From Caldithrix abyssi DSM 13497 (GTDB taxonomy: Bacteria > Calditrichota > Calditrichia > Calditrichales > Calditrichaceae), in the NCBI RefSeq assembly GCF_001886815.1, contig NZ_CP018099.1, positions 2,292,501 through 2,356,500 on the forward strand: 64,000 nucleotides of DNA. The letters run 5' to 3'. Made by a program: the position numbers and the translations under genes. Under the pieces are notes generated by a model. It made no database searches and was not told the origin of the DNA. It saw nothing but the letters and a program-made list of their open reading frames with translations. Below, piece by piece: positions 1-7,839 of this stretch (position 1 is its first letter; each line of letters starts with the position of its first letter).

Positions 1-716
1 ACGCCCTGTTCGGCATTGTTCGTCCGGGAGAAACCGGCTTTGACGTCATGCACATCAATTTGCACAAATCATTTTCCACGCCCCATGGCGGCGGCGGGCC
101 GGGCTCGGGACCGGTGGCCGTAAACGACAAACTAAAAGATTATCTGCCCGCGCCGATTATCATTGAAAAGAACGGACGTTATTTGCTGGAATACAATTTG
201 CCAGAGAGCATTGGCAGCGTTCATACGTTTTACGGCAATTTTGCCATTTTTGTGCGGGCCTACGCCTACATCCGTATTCTGGGCAAAAGCGGCTTGCCCC
301 AGGTGACGCGCCATGCGATCATTAACGCCAATTATCTCAAAGCGCAGTTAAAAGAGCTGTTTGAATTGGAATATCCCGCGCCAACCATGCACGAATTTGT
401 CCTTTCGGCCGAAAAACAGAAAAAACGCGGCGCTAAGGCTCTGGACATTGCCAAACGGTTATTGGATTATGGCGTGCATCCGCCCACAGTTTATTTTCCT
501 TTGATCGTTAAAGAGGCGATGATGATCGAACCGACCGAAAGCGAAAGCAAAGAGATGCTCGACGTATTTGTGCAGAGCTTAAAACAGATTGATCGTGAAA
601 TTGACGAAAATCTGGAAACGGTTTTACAGGCGCCGCACAATACGCCGGTTCGGCGGCTGGATGAGGCTGGCGCGGTTAAAAATCTGAATATTAATTATTT
701 TAAGAATAAAGTTTAA
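1..716 (+). CDS. gcvPB: Glycine dehydrogenase (decarboxylating) subunit 2, C-terminal part
   Basis: The reading frame is open at the left edge, so the gene starts before the window; only about the last 237 residues are present. The frame contains the P-protein PLP-binding signature HKSFSTPHGGGGPGSGP, whose lysine forms the Schiff base with pyridoxal phosphate. The split P-protein (alpha/beta subunits, P2 being the PLP subunit) decarboxylates glycine and passes the aminomethyl group to lipoylated H-protein in the cytoplasmic glycine cleavage system. The C-terminal pattern (LDYGVHPPTVYFP, then MIEPTESESKEMLD) is typical of the subunit-2 family. An ATG at 48 is internal and not the real start. 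The next gene follows after 17 bases, suggesting co-transcription. Identity is near certain; the missing N-terminus is a window effect. Confidence 0.95.
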   Translation, partial: ALFGIVRPGETGFDVMHINLHKSFSTPHGGGGPGSGPVAVNDKLKDYLPAPIIIEKNGRYLLEYNLPESIGSVHTFYGNFAIFVRAYAYIRILGKSGLPQVTRHAIINANYLKAQLKELFELEYPAPTMHEFVLSAEKQKKRGAKALDIAKRLLDYGVHPPTVYFPLIVKEAMMIEPTESESKEMLDVFVQSLKQIDREIDENLETVLQAPHNTPVRRLDEAGAVKNLNINYFKNKV

Positions 717-733
717 GAGAGCTCGGAGCTGGG

Positions 734-1477
734 ATGGGAGCCAAAATTCTGATTGTCGATGACAATCCTAATGTATTAAGATTATTGAAAATTTCGCTAA
801 CCAAAGCCGGTAAGGATTACGAGATCATCGAAGCAGAAAACGGTGAGCGCGCTTTTGAAATCGCCAATAAAGAAAAACCGGACCTCATTATATCGGATGT
901 GATGATGCCCCAGATGGATGGCATCGAGCTGTGCTGGATGATCAGAGAAAATTCTCAAATTCCGCTGGTGCCGTTTATCTTTCTCACTTCTTTTGATGAT
1001 CCGGAAATGGAAATTAGAGGTTTCAGAGCCGGCGCCGACGAATATTTGAGCAAGCCGATCGACCGCAAGCTGTTACTGCGCCGCGTTGAGGAACTTTTAG
1101 CTCGTTCGCAAAATGTAAAAAAGATTGAAGATCGCAGCGAAAAACAGCAGGGCTTTGCCGGTGATTTGCGCGATCTTTCGCTGGTAGAGGTGCTGCAGAT
1201 GCTCAATCTGAATAAAAAGAGCGGTCTGCTAACCGTTAAAGGAAAAGTTTCCGGAACCATCTATTTTAAAGAGGGCCAGGTCTGGCATGCTAAAAGCGAT
1301 AATCAGGAAGGCGAAGCCGCCATGTACGAGCTTGTGCCCCTGGAAGAAGGCACCTTTCAATTTAGATCGCAACCGATCAATGTGCAGCGCAATGTGCATA
1401 ATTCGACCATGAATGTAATTATGGAAGCATGCAGAATAATGGATGAAGCCCGGCATCGCGAAGAGTCGGACTCTTAA
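734..1477 (+). CDS. Response regulator: REC receiver plus DUF4388 (PATAN) domain
   Basis: Residues 1-125 are a CheY-like receiver: KILIVDDNP gives the acidic pocket, the phospho-acceptor Asp lies in LIISDVMMPQMDG, the Thr in FIFLTSFDD and the conserved Lys in EYLSKPID. After a short charged linker (about 130-140), residues about 145-225 match DUF4388/PATAN: GDLRDLSLVEVLQMLNLNKK, SGLLTV, IYFKEGQVWHA, EGEAAMYEL. PATAN proteins are associated with two-component and surface-motility signalling; no DNA-binding or enzymatic output domain is present, so the output is probably protein-protein. The start follows a purine-rich stretch (CGGAGCTGGG). It sits 17 bases after gcvPB, but no functional link is evident. 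The partner kinase is unknown; the hybrid kinase at 60352 carries its own receiver. Confidence 0.85.
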   Translation: MGAKILIVDDNPNVLRLLKISLTKAGKDYEIIEAENGERAFEIANKEKPDLIISDVMMPQMDGIELCWMIRENSQIPLVPFIFLTSFDDPEMEIRGFRAGADEYLSKPIDRKLLLRRVEELLARSQNVKKIEDRSEKQQGFAGDLRDLSLVEVLQMLNLNKKSGLLTVKGKVSGTIYFKEGQVWHAKSDNQEGEAAMYELVPLEEGTFQFRSQPINVQRNVHNSTMNVIMEACRIMDEARHREESDS

Positions 1478-1494
1478 AAAAGGCGCTTTTTTAA
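1474..1494. terminator. Possible weak hairpin terminator after the REC-DUF4388 gene
   Basis: A perfect 9-bp inverted repeat, TTAAAAAAG and CTTTTTTAA, surrounds a 3-base GCG loop and overlaps the stop codon. It is AT-rich and the 3' arm itself supplies the U-tract, so it may terminate transcription but is thermodynamically weak. Confidence 0.3.
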
Positions 1495-1628
1495 TCATTT
1501 TAAAAGATTAGTCAAGGCTGATGGGGGGAGCGACGTCCGCCCGGTTAAAATTTGTGAAAAGCAAGACATATTCCTGAAATGTAAGGCCGTTTAAAACGTG
1601 TAAACAAAAGGAGAATGTCATACAGAAA

Positions 1629-2639
1629 ATGAAGAAGATAAATAAAGAGATCATCATCATCGGCGGCGGCCCTGCGGGATTAAAAGCAGCCGAAATCGCC
1701 AGACAAAAAAAGATCGATTACGTGATTCTGGAGCGCGGTAAGCCAGGCCAGTCCTGGTCGGAAATTCGTCCGGATATGCTGATGCTTTCTCCCTGTTTGC
1801 CGCAGCGCGATTGGACCAGCCTTTCCAGCAAACTGCCCATCTGGAAAATGGATGTTTTGCGTCCCTATTGCACGGCCGCGCAATTTGCCCGCTATCTGGA
1901 AGCCTACTGCGACTTTTTTCAGCTTGATGTGCAAACGCACCAGCCTGTGCTTTCAGTGGATCGCGATGCCACCGGCTATGTGGTTAAAACCAAAACGCAC
2001 GAATACACGGCTCCCATTTTGCTGGTAGGCACCGGGATTTTTGGCAATCCCTATTTCCCGGAAATCCCGGGCATTAAAGACAATCCTTATGTGATGCATT
2101 CTCATTTTTACAAAGACAAAATGGATTTTAAAAACCAGCGGATTCTGGTGGTTGGCGGCGGTAATAGCGCAGCGGAAACGGCGATTGATCTTGTGGGGTA
2201 TTCGCTGGTTTACCTGGTTACGCGCGATGAATTGCAATTCTTCTCGGACACCAGAAAACTGTACCACATTCGCGGCGTGTACGAAAGTTATTTAAAGGAA
2301 CTGATCAGCATGGAGATCATTCGCTACAAGGCCTATCAGAAAATTACACATGTTGATCAGAATGTGGTCTATTTTAAAAACTGGCAGTTAGAGGTCGATA
2401 AGGTTATCTTTGCCACGGGCTATCATGGTGATTTGAAGGTGCTTAAAAACTTTAAAATAGGCGTGAACAGAAAGAACTATCCTGATGTTACCGAAAGCGG
2501 AGAGAGCATTCAGTATCCACGCCTGTTCTTTATCGGCCCCTTATTTTTTCTGGGCTTTTCTACCAATGTCATTCATGGTTTCGTAAAACAGATTCCGAAA
2601 TCTCTGGATAAGATCGAACAGCTCTTAAGGGAGCTTTAA
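1629..2639 (+). CDS. FAD/NAD(P)-dependent oxidoreductase, YpdA/CzcO-like
   Basis: 336 residues with two dinucleotide-binding folds. The N-terminal FAD Rossmann motif is IIIGGGPAGLKAA (residues about 8-20), a second GxGxxA-type motif VVGGGNSAAETAID lies near residue 175, and the ATGY sequence near residue 260 is the usual C-terminal flavin contact. The architecture matches the thioredoxin-reductase-like superfamily, closest by eye to the YpdA bacillithiol-disulfide reductase/putative flavin monooxygenase group. No CxxC redox-active pair is visible where thioredoxin reductase has it, so a direct thioredoxin reductase role is unlikely. The substrate cannot be named. AAAGGAG sits about 12 bases before the ATG. 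It is transcribed ahead of pdxS, but a 89-base gap with its own promoter-like sequence separates them. Confidence 0.75.
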   Translation: MKKINKEIIIIGGGPAGLKAAEIARQKKIDYVILERGKPGQSWSEIRPDMLMLSPCLPQRDWTSLSSKLPIWKMDVLRPYCTAAQFARYLEAYCDFFQLDVQTHQPVLSVDRDATGYVVKTKTHEYTAPILLVGTGIFGNPYFPEIPGIKDNPYVMHSHFYKDKMDFKNQRILVVGGGNSAAETAIDLVGYSLVYLVTRDELQFFSDTRKLYHIRGVYESYLKELISMEIIRYKAYQKITHVDQNVVYFKNWQLEVDKVIFATGYHGDLKVLKNFKIGVNRKNYPDVTESGESIQYPRLFFIGPLFFLGFSTNVIHGFVKQIPKSLDKIEQLLREL

Positions 2640-2656
2640 TGGGGGATTGAACTTAC

Positions 2657-2685
2657 TTGACTTCCATCGGTTAAAAAAATAAATT
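2657..2685 (+). promoter_or_regulatory. Candidate sigma70-type promoter for pdxST
   Basis: TTGACT (2657-2662) and TAAATT (2680-2685) are separated by exactly 17 bases and lie 44 bases before the pdxS start. The same TTGACx-17-TAxxxT layout is seen in front of the tRNA-Lys at 10955. Inference from sequence only. Confidence 0.45.
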
Positions 2686-2701
2686 AGTCGGTTAAAAAAA
2701 T
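2667..2701 (+). repeat. 14-bp direct repeat overlapping the pdxST promoter
   Basis: TCGGTTAAAAAAAT occurs twice, at 2667-2680 and 2688-2701, with a 21-bp period (two helical turns). The first copy fills the spacer between -35 and -10 and the second lies over the expected transcription start, as expected for a regulator binding two sites on one DNA face. No regulator is encoded next to it. Confidence 0.6.
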
Positions 2702-2728
2702 CAGAAATTGCTAAAAGAGAGGTGTGAA

Positions 2729-3616
2729 ATGTTTTTAGACAATAAAGATTTTAAGGTAAAAGTGGGCCTGGCAGAGATGTTGAAAGGCGGTGTGATAATG
2801 GATGTTACCAACGCCGAGCAGGCTAAAATTGCCGAAGACGCCGGCGCGGTGGCGGTAATGGCTCTGGAGCGCATCCCTGCCGATATTCGCGCTCAGGGCG
2901 GCGTGGCGCGTATGTCCAATCCTAAAATGATTAAGGAAATTATGGAAGCCGTGTCCATTCCGGTAATGGCCAAGTGCCGCATCGGTCATTTTGCCGAGGC
3001 CCAGGTTTTACAATCCATTGGCGTCGATTTTGTGGATGAAAGTGAAGTGCTAACGCCGGCAGACGATAAAAATCACATCTGGAAGCACGATTTTAAAGTG
3101 CCCTTTGTTTGCGGCTGCCGCGATTTAGGCGAAGCCCTGCGCCGCATAGCCGAAGGCGCGGCTATGATTCGCACCAAAGGCGAGGCTGGCTCCGGGAATA
3201 TTGTGGAAGCGGTTCGACACATGCGTTCTGTCGTTGGCGAAATGCGTCGCATTACCAATATGAATTACGATGAACTGACCAGCTACGCCAAAAATTTAGG
3301 CGCTCCGCTGGAACTGGTTCTGTACATTAAAGAAAACGGAAAACTTCCCGTGCCCAATTTTTCGGCCGGCGGCATTGCCACTCCTGCCGACGCCGCCTTA
3401 ATGATGCAATTAGGCGCCGAATCGGTTTTTGTCGGCTCCGGTATTTTTAAATCTGAAGATCCCGAAGCGCGAGCAAAAGCCATCGTATTGGCCACCACAC
3501 ATTACGACGATCCGGATGTGGTCGCCAGAGCCAGCGAGGGACTGGGCGAGGCCATGCCCGGACTGGAAATGAGTCAGATTCCGGAAGAGGAGCAGTTAAA
3601 TAAGAGAGGCTGGTAA
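2729..3616 (+). CDS. pdxS: Pyridoxal 5'-phosphate synthase, lyase/synthase subunit
   Basis: 295 residues, the usual PdxS length. It condenses ribose 5-phosphate, glyceraldehyde 3-phosphate and ammonia from PdxT to make PLP by the DXP-independent route. The (beta/alpha)8 barrel carries the two key lysines: Lys82 in VMAKCRIGH and Lys150 in RTKGEAG, with the phosphate-binding [10 protein letters not shown] and FVGSGIFKS motifs following. I chose the ATG at 2729 because AGAGAGGTG precedes it; a TTG at 2708 would add seven residues absent from the family. pdxT follows with no gap, giving the standard pdxST operon. PLP serves the neighbouring GcvPB and the aminotransferase at 4270, although no direct regulatory link is shown. 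Confidence 0.97.
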   Translation: MFLDNKDFKVKVGLAEMLKGGVIMDVTNAEQAKIAEDAGAVAVMALERIPADIRAQGGVARMSNPKMIKEIMEAVSIPVMAKCRIGHFAEAQVLQSIGVDFVDESEVLTPADDKNHIWKHDFKVPFVCGCRDLGEALRRIAEGAAMIRTKGEAGSGNIVEAVRHMRSVVGEMRRITNMNYDELTSYAKNLGAPLELVLYIKENGKLPVPNFSAGGIATPADAALMMQLGAESVFVGSGIFKSEDPEARAKAIVLATTHYDDPDVVARASEGLGEAMPGLEMSQIPEEEQLNKRGW

Positions 3617-4189
3617 TTGAAACAGAAAATTGGTATTCTTTCTTTACAGGGCGACTTTTTAAAACACAAGCAGGCCATTGAACAGTGCGGACACGAGGCG
3701 CTTTATGTGCGAGATGCCGAAACGCTGCAAAAATGCGACAAACTGATTATTCCCGGCGGCGAATCCACCACCATGCTTTTACTAATCGACAAGCTGAATT
3801 TGCGTGAAGCGCTGGTGGATTTCGGGCAGACTAAAGCCATCATGGGCACCTGCGCCGGTTTAATTGTTCTGGCCACAACGCGCGAGCATCTGCCATCGGA
3901 TCCATTAAAGTTGATTGACATCAAAGTTAAACGCAATGCTTACGGTCGCCAGGTCGATTCATTTATTGACACGGTACGGCTTGAATTTGAAGGAAAAGAA
4001 ACCACCTTTGAAGGCGTGTTCATCCGCGCGCCCAAAATTGTGGAACTGGGAGCCGACGTAAAACCGCTGGCCTATCATGGACAGGATGTGGTAATGGCGC
4101 GCAACCAGCGGATTATGGTGGCCACCTTCCATCCGGAACTCACCGACGACTCGACCATTCATCGTTACTTTATTGAGAATTTTGGATAA
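3617..4189 (+). CDS. pdxT: Pyridoxal 5'-phosphate synthase, glutaminase subunit
   Basis: 190 residues. Class-I glutamine amidotransferase that hydrolyses glutamine and channels ammonia to PdxS. Motifs: IGILSLQGDF at the N-terminus, the oxyanion region PGGESTT, the nucleophile Cys in GTCAGL (residue about 79), RNAYGRQ, and the His/Glu of the triad in FHPEL near the C-terminus. The start is a TTG that directly follows the pdxS stop codon (TAATTG), with AGAGAGGC as the ribosome site; no ATG is available nearby, so translation is probably coupled to pdxS. Confidence 0.96.
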   Translation: MKQKIGILSLQGDFLKHKQAIEQCGHEALYVRDAETLQKCDKLIIPGGESTTMLLLIDKLNLREALVDFGQTKAIMGTCAGLIVLATTREHLPSDPLKLIDIKVKRNAYGRQVDSFIDTVRLEFEGKETTFEGVFIRAPKIVELGADVKPLAYHGQDVVMARNQRIMVATFHPELTDDSTIHRYFIENFG

Positions 4190-4212
4190 GCAAACAAAAA
4201 AGGAAATAAATA

Positions 4213-4261
4213 GCCACGAATGTACGAATTAAAATCAAAAAAAAATTAGTGCATTCGTGGC
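4213..4261. terminator. Hairpin between convergent genes; also a dispersed-repeat type sequence
   Basis: GCCACGAATG (4213-4222) and CATTCGTGGC (4252-4261) are perfect 10-bp inverted arms; allowing one G-U pair the stem reaches 13 bp. The roughly 25-base AT-rich loop contains an A-run. It lies exactly between the converging pdxT and aminotransferase genes, so it can act as a bidirectional terminator. Sequences of this CACGAAT...ATTCGTG form are, as I recall, common in intergenic DNA of other bacteria. Confidence 0.55.
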
Positions 4262-4269
4262 AAAAATAT

Positions 4270-5751
4270 CTAAAGAACCGACAGACTGCGGTCAAGCTTT
4301 TCTAAAAAATAATTAACTTCCCCTTCGCTGATGACAGTGGGCGGTAAAAAGCGGATGAAGCTTCCGGTGGAAAGCGATGCCTTTACTCCGTTTTCACGCA
4401 GCGCTGTTTGAACTCTTTCCACATTTTGCGCGCTGCCTAAATCAAAAGCAACCATCAATCCTCGCCCGCGAATCTCGCCCACTACGGGATGCTTTTGCTG
4501 CAGTTCCTTCAGGCCTTCTAATAACTGCTGACTGCGCTCGATGACATTTTGCGTAATGTTTTTGGCGCGCATCTGGCGCGTGGCGATTAATGCGGCGACC
4601 ATGGCCATGGGATTGCCGCCAAAGGTGGAACCGTCGTAACCGTGCTGCATGGCTTCGGCAATCTCCTTGCGCGTAACCACCGCCGTAACCGGGTAGCCCC
4701 CGCCAAATGATTTACCAATAACCATGATATCCGGAGTCACATTGTAGCTCATGCAGGCAAACCAGTCGCCGGATTTTACGGCGGTTCGACCAAAGCCGGC
4801 CTGCACCTCGTCGTCGATTATCAGGGCATTGTGTTTTTTAGCCAGCGCCCACAAACCGTCGATAAATTCCGGCGTGGCAGGCAGGTTTCCGGCTTCTTCG
4901 CCCTGCACCATTTCAAGAATGATGATTTTAGCGCCGGTTTGTTTTAGCAAATCCTCCACGCTTTTCAGATTGTTAAATTCGGCAAAGTGCACCCAATCCA
5001 GCTGATGCAACCCAAACGGTTTGCGGTATTTCTCGTTCCAGGTCACCGCCACGGCGCCGTGCGTGCGCCCATGGAATCCGCCTTTAAAGGCAATAACATT
5101 AGTAGTACCGGTAAAAGCCTTGGCTATTTTCAACGCCTTGTCCACCGCCTCGCCGCCGGAATTTTGCCAGTAGAACTGATTCAGCCCTTCCGGCATCATG
5201 GTATGAATTTCTTTTAAAAAGCGGCTGCGGGCAATTTGAATGCGATCTTCCTTCATGGAAATTAAAGTTGAAGCCTGATTGTACAAGCCACGGGCAATTT
5301 GTTCGTTGGCCATGCCCAGATTGGTGGCGCTGTAGTTGCTGTCCATATCCAGGTACCATTTGCCTTTGGTGTCCATAATCCAGCAGCCCTTGCCCAGCAC
5401 GGGAATGATATCTTCCTCCGGACGCGAAACGGGAATTTTGAACTGGCTGTGCAGCTCGATGGCTTCGGCGGTGGATATTTCGCTTAGCTGAAGCTGAAAG
5501 GTGACGCCGTCGATTTGCTCGCGAGTCAAACCGCTTTTGTCGAAATAAGCGATGATACGATCAGCGGTTTGTTCGTTTATTGGCGACCTTAAATCTTTGA
5601 TCTGCAGTAAATTGTTTAAATTATTAATGTGCTGCGAGGCATCGGCGCCCAGCACATTTTCAAGAACTTCAAAGATTCTTTCCACCGTGGCGTTGGTGCG
5701 TTCCGGATTTTTAGTCGGATTGTAGATGAGAGCATTTCTTAATTCGTCCAT
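4270..5751 (-). CDS. Class-III PLP-dependent aminotransferase
   Basis: 493 residues, longer than a typical acetylornithine/GABA aminotransferase (about 400-430) because of an N-terminal helical extension of about 90 residues. The core shows the family pattern: YLDMDSNYSATNLG, NSGGEAVDKALKIA, FKGGFHGRT, the DDEVQAGFGRT motif whose Asp contacts the pyridine nitrogen, and the PLP lysine Lys347 in VIGKSFGGG, followed by STFGGNP. It likely moves an omega-amino group from a substrate such as ornithine, lysine, GABA or a longer diamine to 2-oxoglutarate; the exact substrate cannot be read from sequence. AGGAGG precedes the ATG. It is the only gene on the minus strand in the first 11 kb. Confidence 0.85.
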   Translation of the reverse strand: MDELRNALIYNPTKNPERTNATVERIFEVLENVLGADASQHINNLNNLLQIKDLRSPINEQTADRIIAYFDKSGLTREQIDGVTFQLQLSEISTAEAIELHSQFKIPVSRPEEDIIPVLGKGCWIMDTKGKWYLDMDSNYSATNLGMANEQIARGLYNQASTLISMKEDRIQIARSRFLKEIHTMMPEGLNQFYWQNSGGEAVDKALKIAKAFTGTTNVIAFKGGFHGRTHGAVAVTWNEKYRKPFGLHQLDWVHFAEFNNLKSVEDLLKQTGAKIIILEMVQGEEAGNLPATPEFIDGLWALAKKHNALIIDDEVQAGFGRTAVKSGDWFACMSYNVTPDIMVIGKSFGGGYPVTAVVTRKEIAEAMQHGYDGSTFGGNPMAMVAALIATRQMRAKNITQNVIERSQQLLEGLKELQQKHPVVGEIRGRGLMVAFDLGSAQNVERVQTALRENGVKASLSTGSFIRFLPPTVISEGEVNYFLEKLDRSLSVL

Positions 5752-5994
5752 GATGTCCTCCTTTACTTGTTAGGTAAAAAAAATTGCAATAGTGTAGCCA
5801 AAAATTCCCTTCAATAGTGTGATAATATCCACTAAAATTAATAAAATTACATAAACGCTTTTCCCTTATGCTTTTTTGAATCCTGTCGAAAAGGAAAGTG
5901 ACCTTAAAAATAACAATGTGCTTGCATCGATTGCCATAAATTTGTAATCTTTAGCGGTTTATAATTTGACTGCATTAAAATGGAAGTTGGGAGT
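5752..5994. other. Divergent intergenic region between aminotransferase and cutA
   Basis: About 240 bases drive both directions. CAATAGTGT occurs twice (5787-5795 and 5812-5820, 25-bp period) upstream of the aminotransferase. A TATAAT hexamer lies at 5960-5965 before cutA, but no -35 element is at standard spacing. Confidence 0.4.
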
Positions 5995-6309
5995 ATGGAA
6001 ATCGTTGTTTTTTGCACAACACCTGATACAAAGACAGCCGAGGCAATCGCGCAAAAGCTCGTGGAAAACGGGCTGGCGGCCTGCTGTAATTTAATTCCCG
6101 GCTTGACTTCGATTTACACCTGGAAGGGAAAGGTTCAAAAGGATGCCGAAGTTTTGATGATGATCAAGACCGATGATCGTCAATACCAAAAGCTTGAACA
6201 AACCATAAAAGAACTGCATCCTTACGAAGTGCCCGAGGTTATTGCCCTGGATATTAAAAGAGGCAGTAAAGATTATTTAAAATGGATTCAAGAGGTTGTT
6301 AGTTTATGA
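5995..6309 (+). CDS. cutA: CutA family divalent-cation tolerance protein
   Basis: 104 residues from the second ATG, matching the usual CutA length of 100-115. Motifs: VVFCTTPD at the N-terminus, AACCNLIPGLTSIYTWKGK, VLMMIKT and HPYEVPEVIALDI, all hallmark CutA segments. CutA forms a very stable trimer of ferredoxin-like folds; in E. coli mutants affect copper tolerance but its general role is unclear. The ATG at 5995 is preferred over 5980 because GGAAG stands about 8 bases ahead of it and the extra five residues are not family-like. The stop overlaps the next start (ATGA), beginning a seven-gene run to 10958. Confidence 0.93.
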   Translation: MEIVVFCTTPDTKTAEAIAQKLVENGLAACCNLIPGLTSIYTWKGKVQKDAEVLMMIKTDDRQYQKLEQTIKELHPYEVPEVIALDIKRGSKDYLKWIQEVVSL

Positions 6310-7196
6310 ATAAAATAAAAATACAGGCCTCCAGGTGTCCGGATGCGTATGCTTTGCTTTTTAGCTATTACGATTCTTTTCTTTCCAGATTAAAAAAAGT
6401 CTCTGATCCGGATGGCGTGAATTGCGAGGCTTTTTACGAGGAAATGCATGAACAGGCCAAACAACTCATAAAAACACATCCGAACAAGGCGCTGATTCGC
6501 AGAAGCACAACCAATGTGTTAAATCATTGCAAAAGGAGCCTGACCTCTCAAAAAGGCAATGCCCATATTCTGGAAAGCTTTAAAACCAAGATATCCGCAG
6601 TATTGGAAGAGATTGAAAAGAATGTGCAAAAAATAGCCACCTATGGCGCGCGTGCCATTGCCCAGGGCAACCGTATTTTAACCATGAGCAATGATTATCT
6701 GGTGGTGCGCACCCTGTTTGAAGCCGAACGTCAGAAACGCCGCTTTGAGGTATTTGTTTTGAAAACAGACCCGCCGGGCGAAGGGCTGGAACTGGCTGAG
6801 CTGCTGGCCAAAAAAAAGATCAGAGTAACGGTTATTCCCGATAGCCAGATGGGAATTTGTTTACCCGACGTAAATCTGGTATTAATCGGTCCAGAACGTC
6901 TTTACGAAAGCGGTTTTATCCACCGGGCGGGCTCTTTGCCTCTGGCTTTAACGGCAAAAAAGCTGAACATCCCCGTTTATCTTCTGGCGGATACGCAAAC
7001 CATTTTGTTTGAACGTGAACGATCCATTAAATTTTATCCTTCTGATGAGAAAGAAGTCTATAAATCGAGGAATAAGAACATTCATGTAATGAATTATTAT
7101 TATGAAAAGGTAATGTACGAGCCGATTTACAAAGTTATTTGTGAGGACGGGATTTTTGAAATGAAAGAGTTTAACAACTGGTTTTTAACGGAGTAA
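6306..7196 (+). CDS. eIF2B alpha/beta/delta-like protein (IF-2B family)
   Basis: 296 residues. The C-terminal half resembles the IF-2B fold shared by eIF2B regulatory subunits, methylthioribose-1-phosphate isomerase and ribose-1,5-bisphosphate isomerase: ILTMSNDYLVVRTLF, FEVFVLKTDPPGEGLELAELL, VTVIPDSQMG, NLVLIGPERLYESGF, AGSLPLALTAKKLNIPVYLL. The N-terminal half is helical with Lys/Arg-rich repeats, also family-like. In archaea such proteins isomerise ribose 1,5-bisphosphate; here the catalytic residues are not clearly placed, so a sugar-phosphate isomerase or nucleotide-sensing role is only an inference. It overlaps cutA by 4 bases and precedes the antitoxin gene by 2. Confidence 0.7.
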   Translation: MNKIKIQASRCPDAYALLFSYYDSFLSRLKKVSDPDGVNCEAFYEEMHEQAKQLIKTHPNKALIRRSTTNVLNHCKRSLTSQKGNAHILESFKTKISAVLEEIEKNVQKIATYGARAIAQGNRILTMSNDYLVVRTLFEAERQKRRFEVFVLKTDPPGEGLELAELLAKKKIRVTVIPDSQMGICLPDVNLVLIGPERLYESGFIHRAGSLPLALTAKKLNIPVYLLADTQTILFERERSIKFYPSDEKEVYKSRNKNIHVMNYYYEKVMYEPIYKVICEDGIFEMKEFNNWFLTE

Positions 7197-7198
7197 TT

Positions 7199-7405
7199 AT
7201 GTTAACAGGCACTTTTATTGCACAATTAAAGGAAAAAAATCGTATTGAAATCCCGGCGGAAATTTTAACAAAGCTTGATCTGAAAGAAGGCGATAAAATC
7301 GAAGTGTCGCTAAAACGCATTCGTCCCGGTAAGTTAGGGATTCGTATTGCCAGAAATCCTTTGTCGAAATTGCTGGAATTAGCGCGGGAGCGTGAAAAAC
7401 GATGA
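7199..7405 (+). CDS. AbrB/MazE-type antitoxin (VapB-like)
   Basis: 68 residues. A SpoVT/AbrB swapped-hairpin fold is indicated by KNRIEIPAEILTKLDLKEGDKIEVSLKRI, the usual 'IPxxLxxxLxLxxGDxIE' pattern. The basic C-terminal tail (LLELAREREKR) is the expected toxin-binding/neutralising segment. It overlaps the PIN-domain gene by 4 bases, the standard VapB-VapC arrangement. Such antitoxins normally bind their own promoter, but here no separate promoter space exists because the upstream stop is 2 bases away. Confidence 0.8.
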   Translation: MLTGTFIAQLKEKNRIEIPAEILTKLDLKEGDKIEVSLKRIRPGKLGIRIARNPLSKLLELAREREKR

Positions 7406-7839
7406 AAATAATGACCACGTTTATTGATTCTTCTGCCTGGATTGCCATCATTGATGTGGACGATCCCCATCATCAAAAGGCAACGGAATTTTTCGAATAT
7501 TTGCTGGAGCGCGACGCCAAACTGGTGACCAATAACCTTATGATCGATGAAACGCTGGATCGGCTGAAAAATCTTGCCAATGTGGAGCTGGCCGCCCAGT
7601 TTATGCGAATTATTGACGAAGCCTTACTGACCATCAGCCTGCGCATGGATTGGATTTCCAGGCGCGTTCGACGCAACGCCATCAACAATTTCTTGCGCTC
7701 GACCAACCCGGCTTTGCACATGCGCCATTTTTTCATTAAAGAAACCTTAAAGCGCAAAAAAGTGGATATGATCTTCTCTTTTGATCCGTCGCTAAAAGAG
7801 TTCAACTTGCCAATAATGCCCCAGGTAGAGTTGAAATGA
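7402..7839 (+). CDS. PIN-domain ribonuclease toxin (VapC-like)
   Basis: 145 residues. PIN acidic residues: Asp9 in TFIDSSAW, Glu in NNLMIDETLDRL and the C-terminal Asp in IFSFDPSLKEF, which together hold the Mg2+ ion for RNA cleavage; VapC enzymes usually cut tRNA or rRNA. The start at 7402 overlaps the antitoxin; an ATG at 7411 (MTTFIDSS) is an alternative. The stop overlaps the following gene by 4 bases. The active site looks intact, so it should be active if not bound by its antitoxin. Confidence 0.82.
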   Translation: MKIMTTFIDSSAWIAIIDVDDPHHQKATEFFEYLLERDAKLVTNNLMIDETLDRLKNLANVELAAQFMRIIDEALLTISLRMDWISRRVRRNAINNFLRSTNPALHMRHFFIKETLKRKKVDMIFSFDPSLKEFNLPIMPQVELK

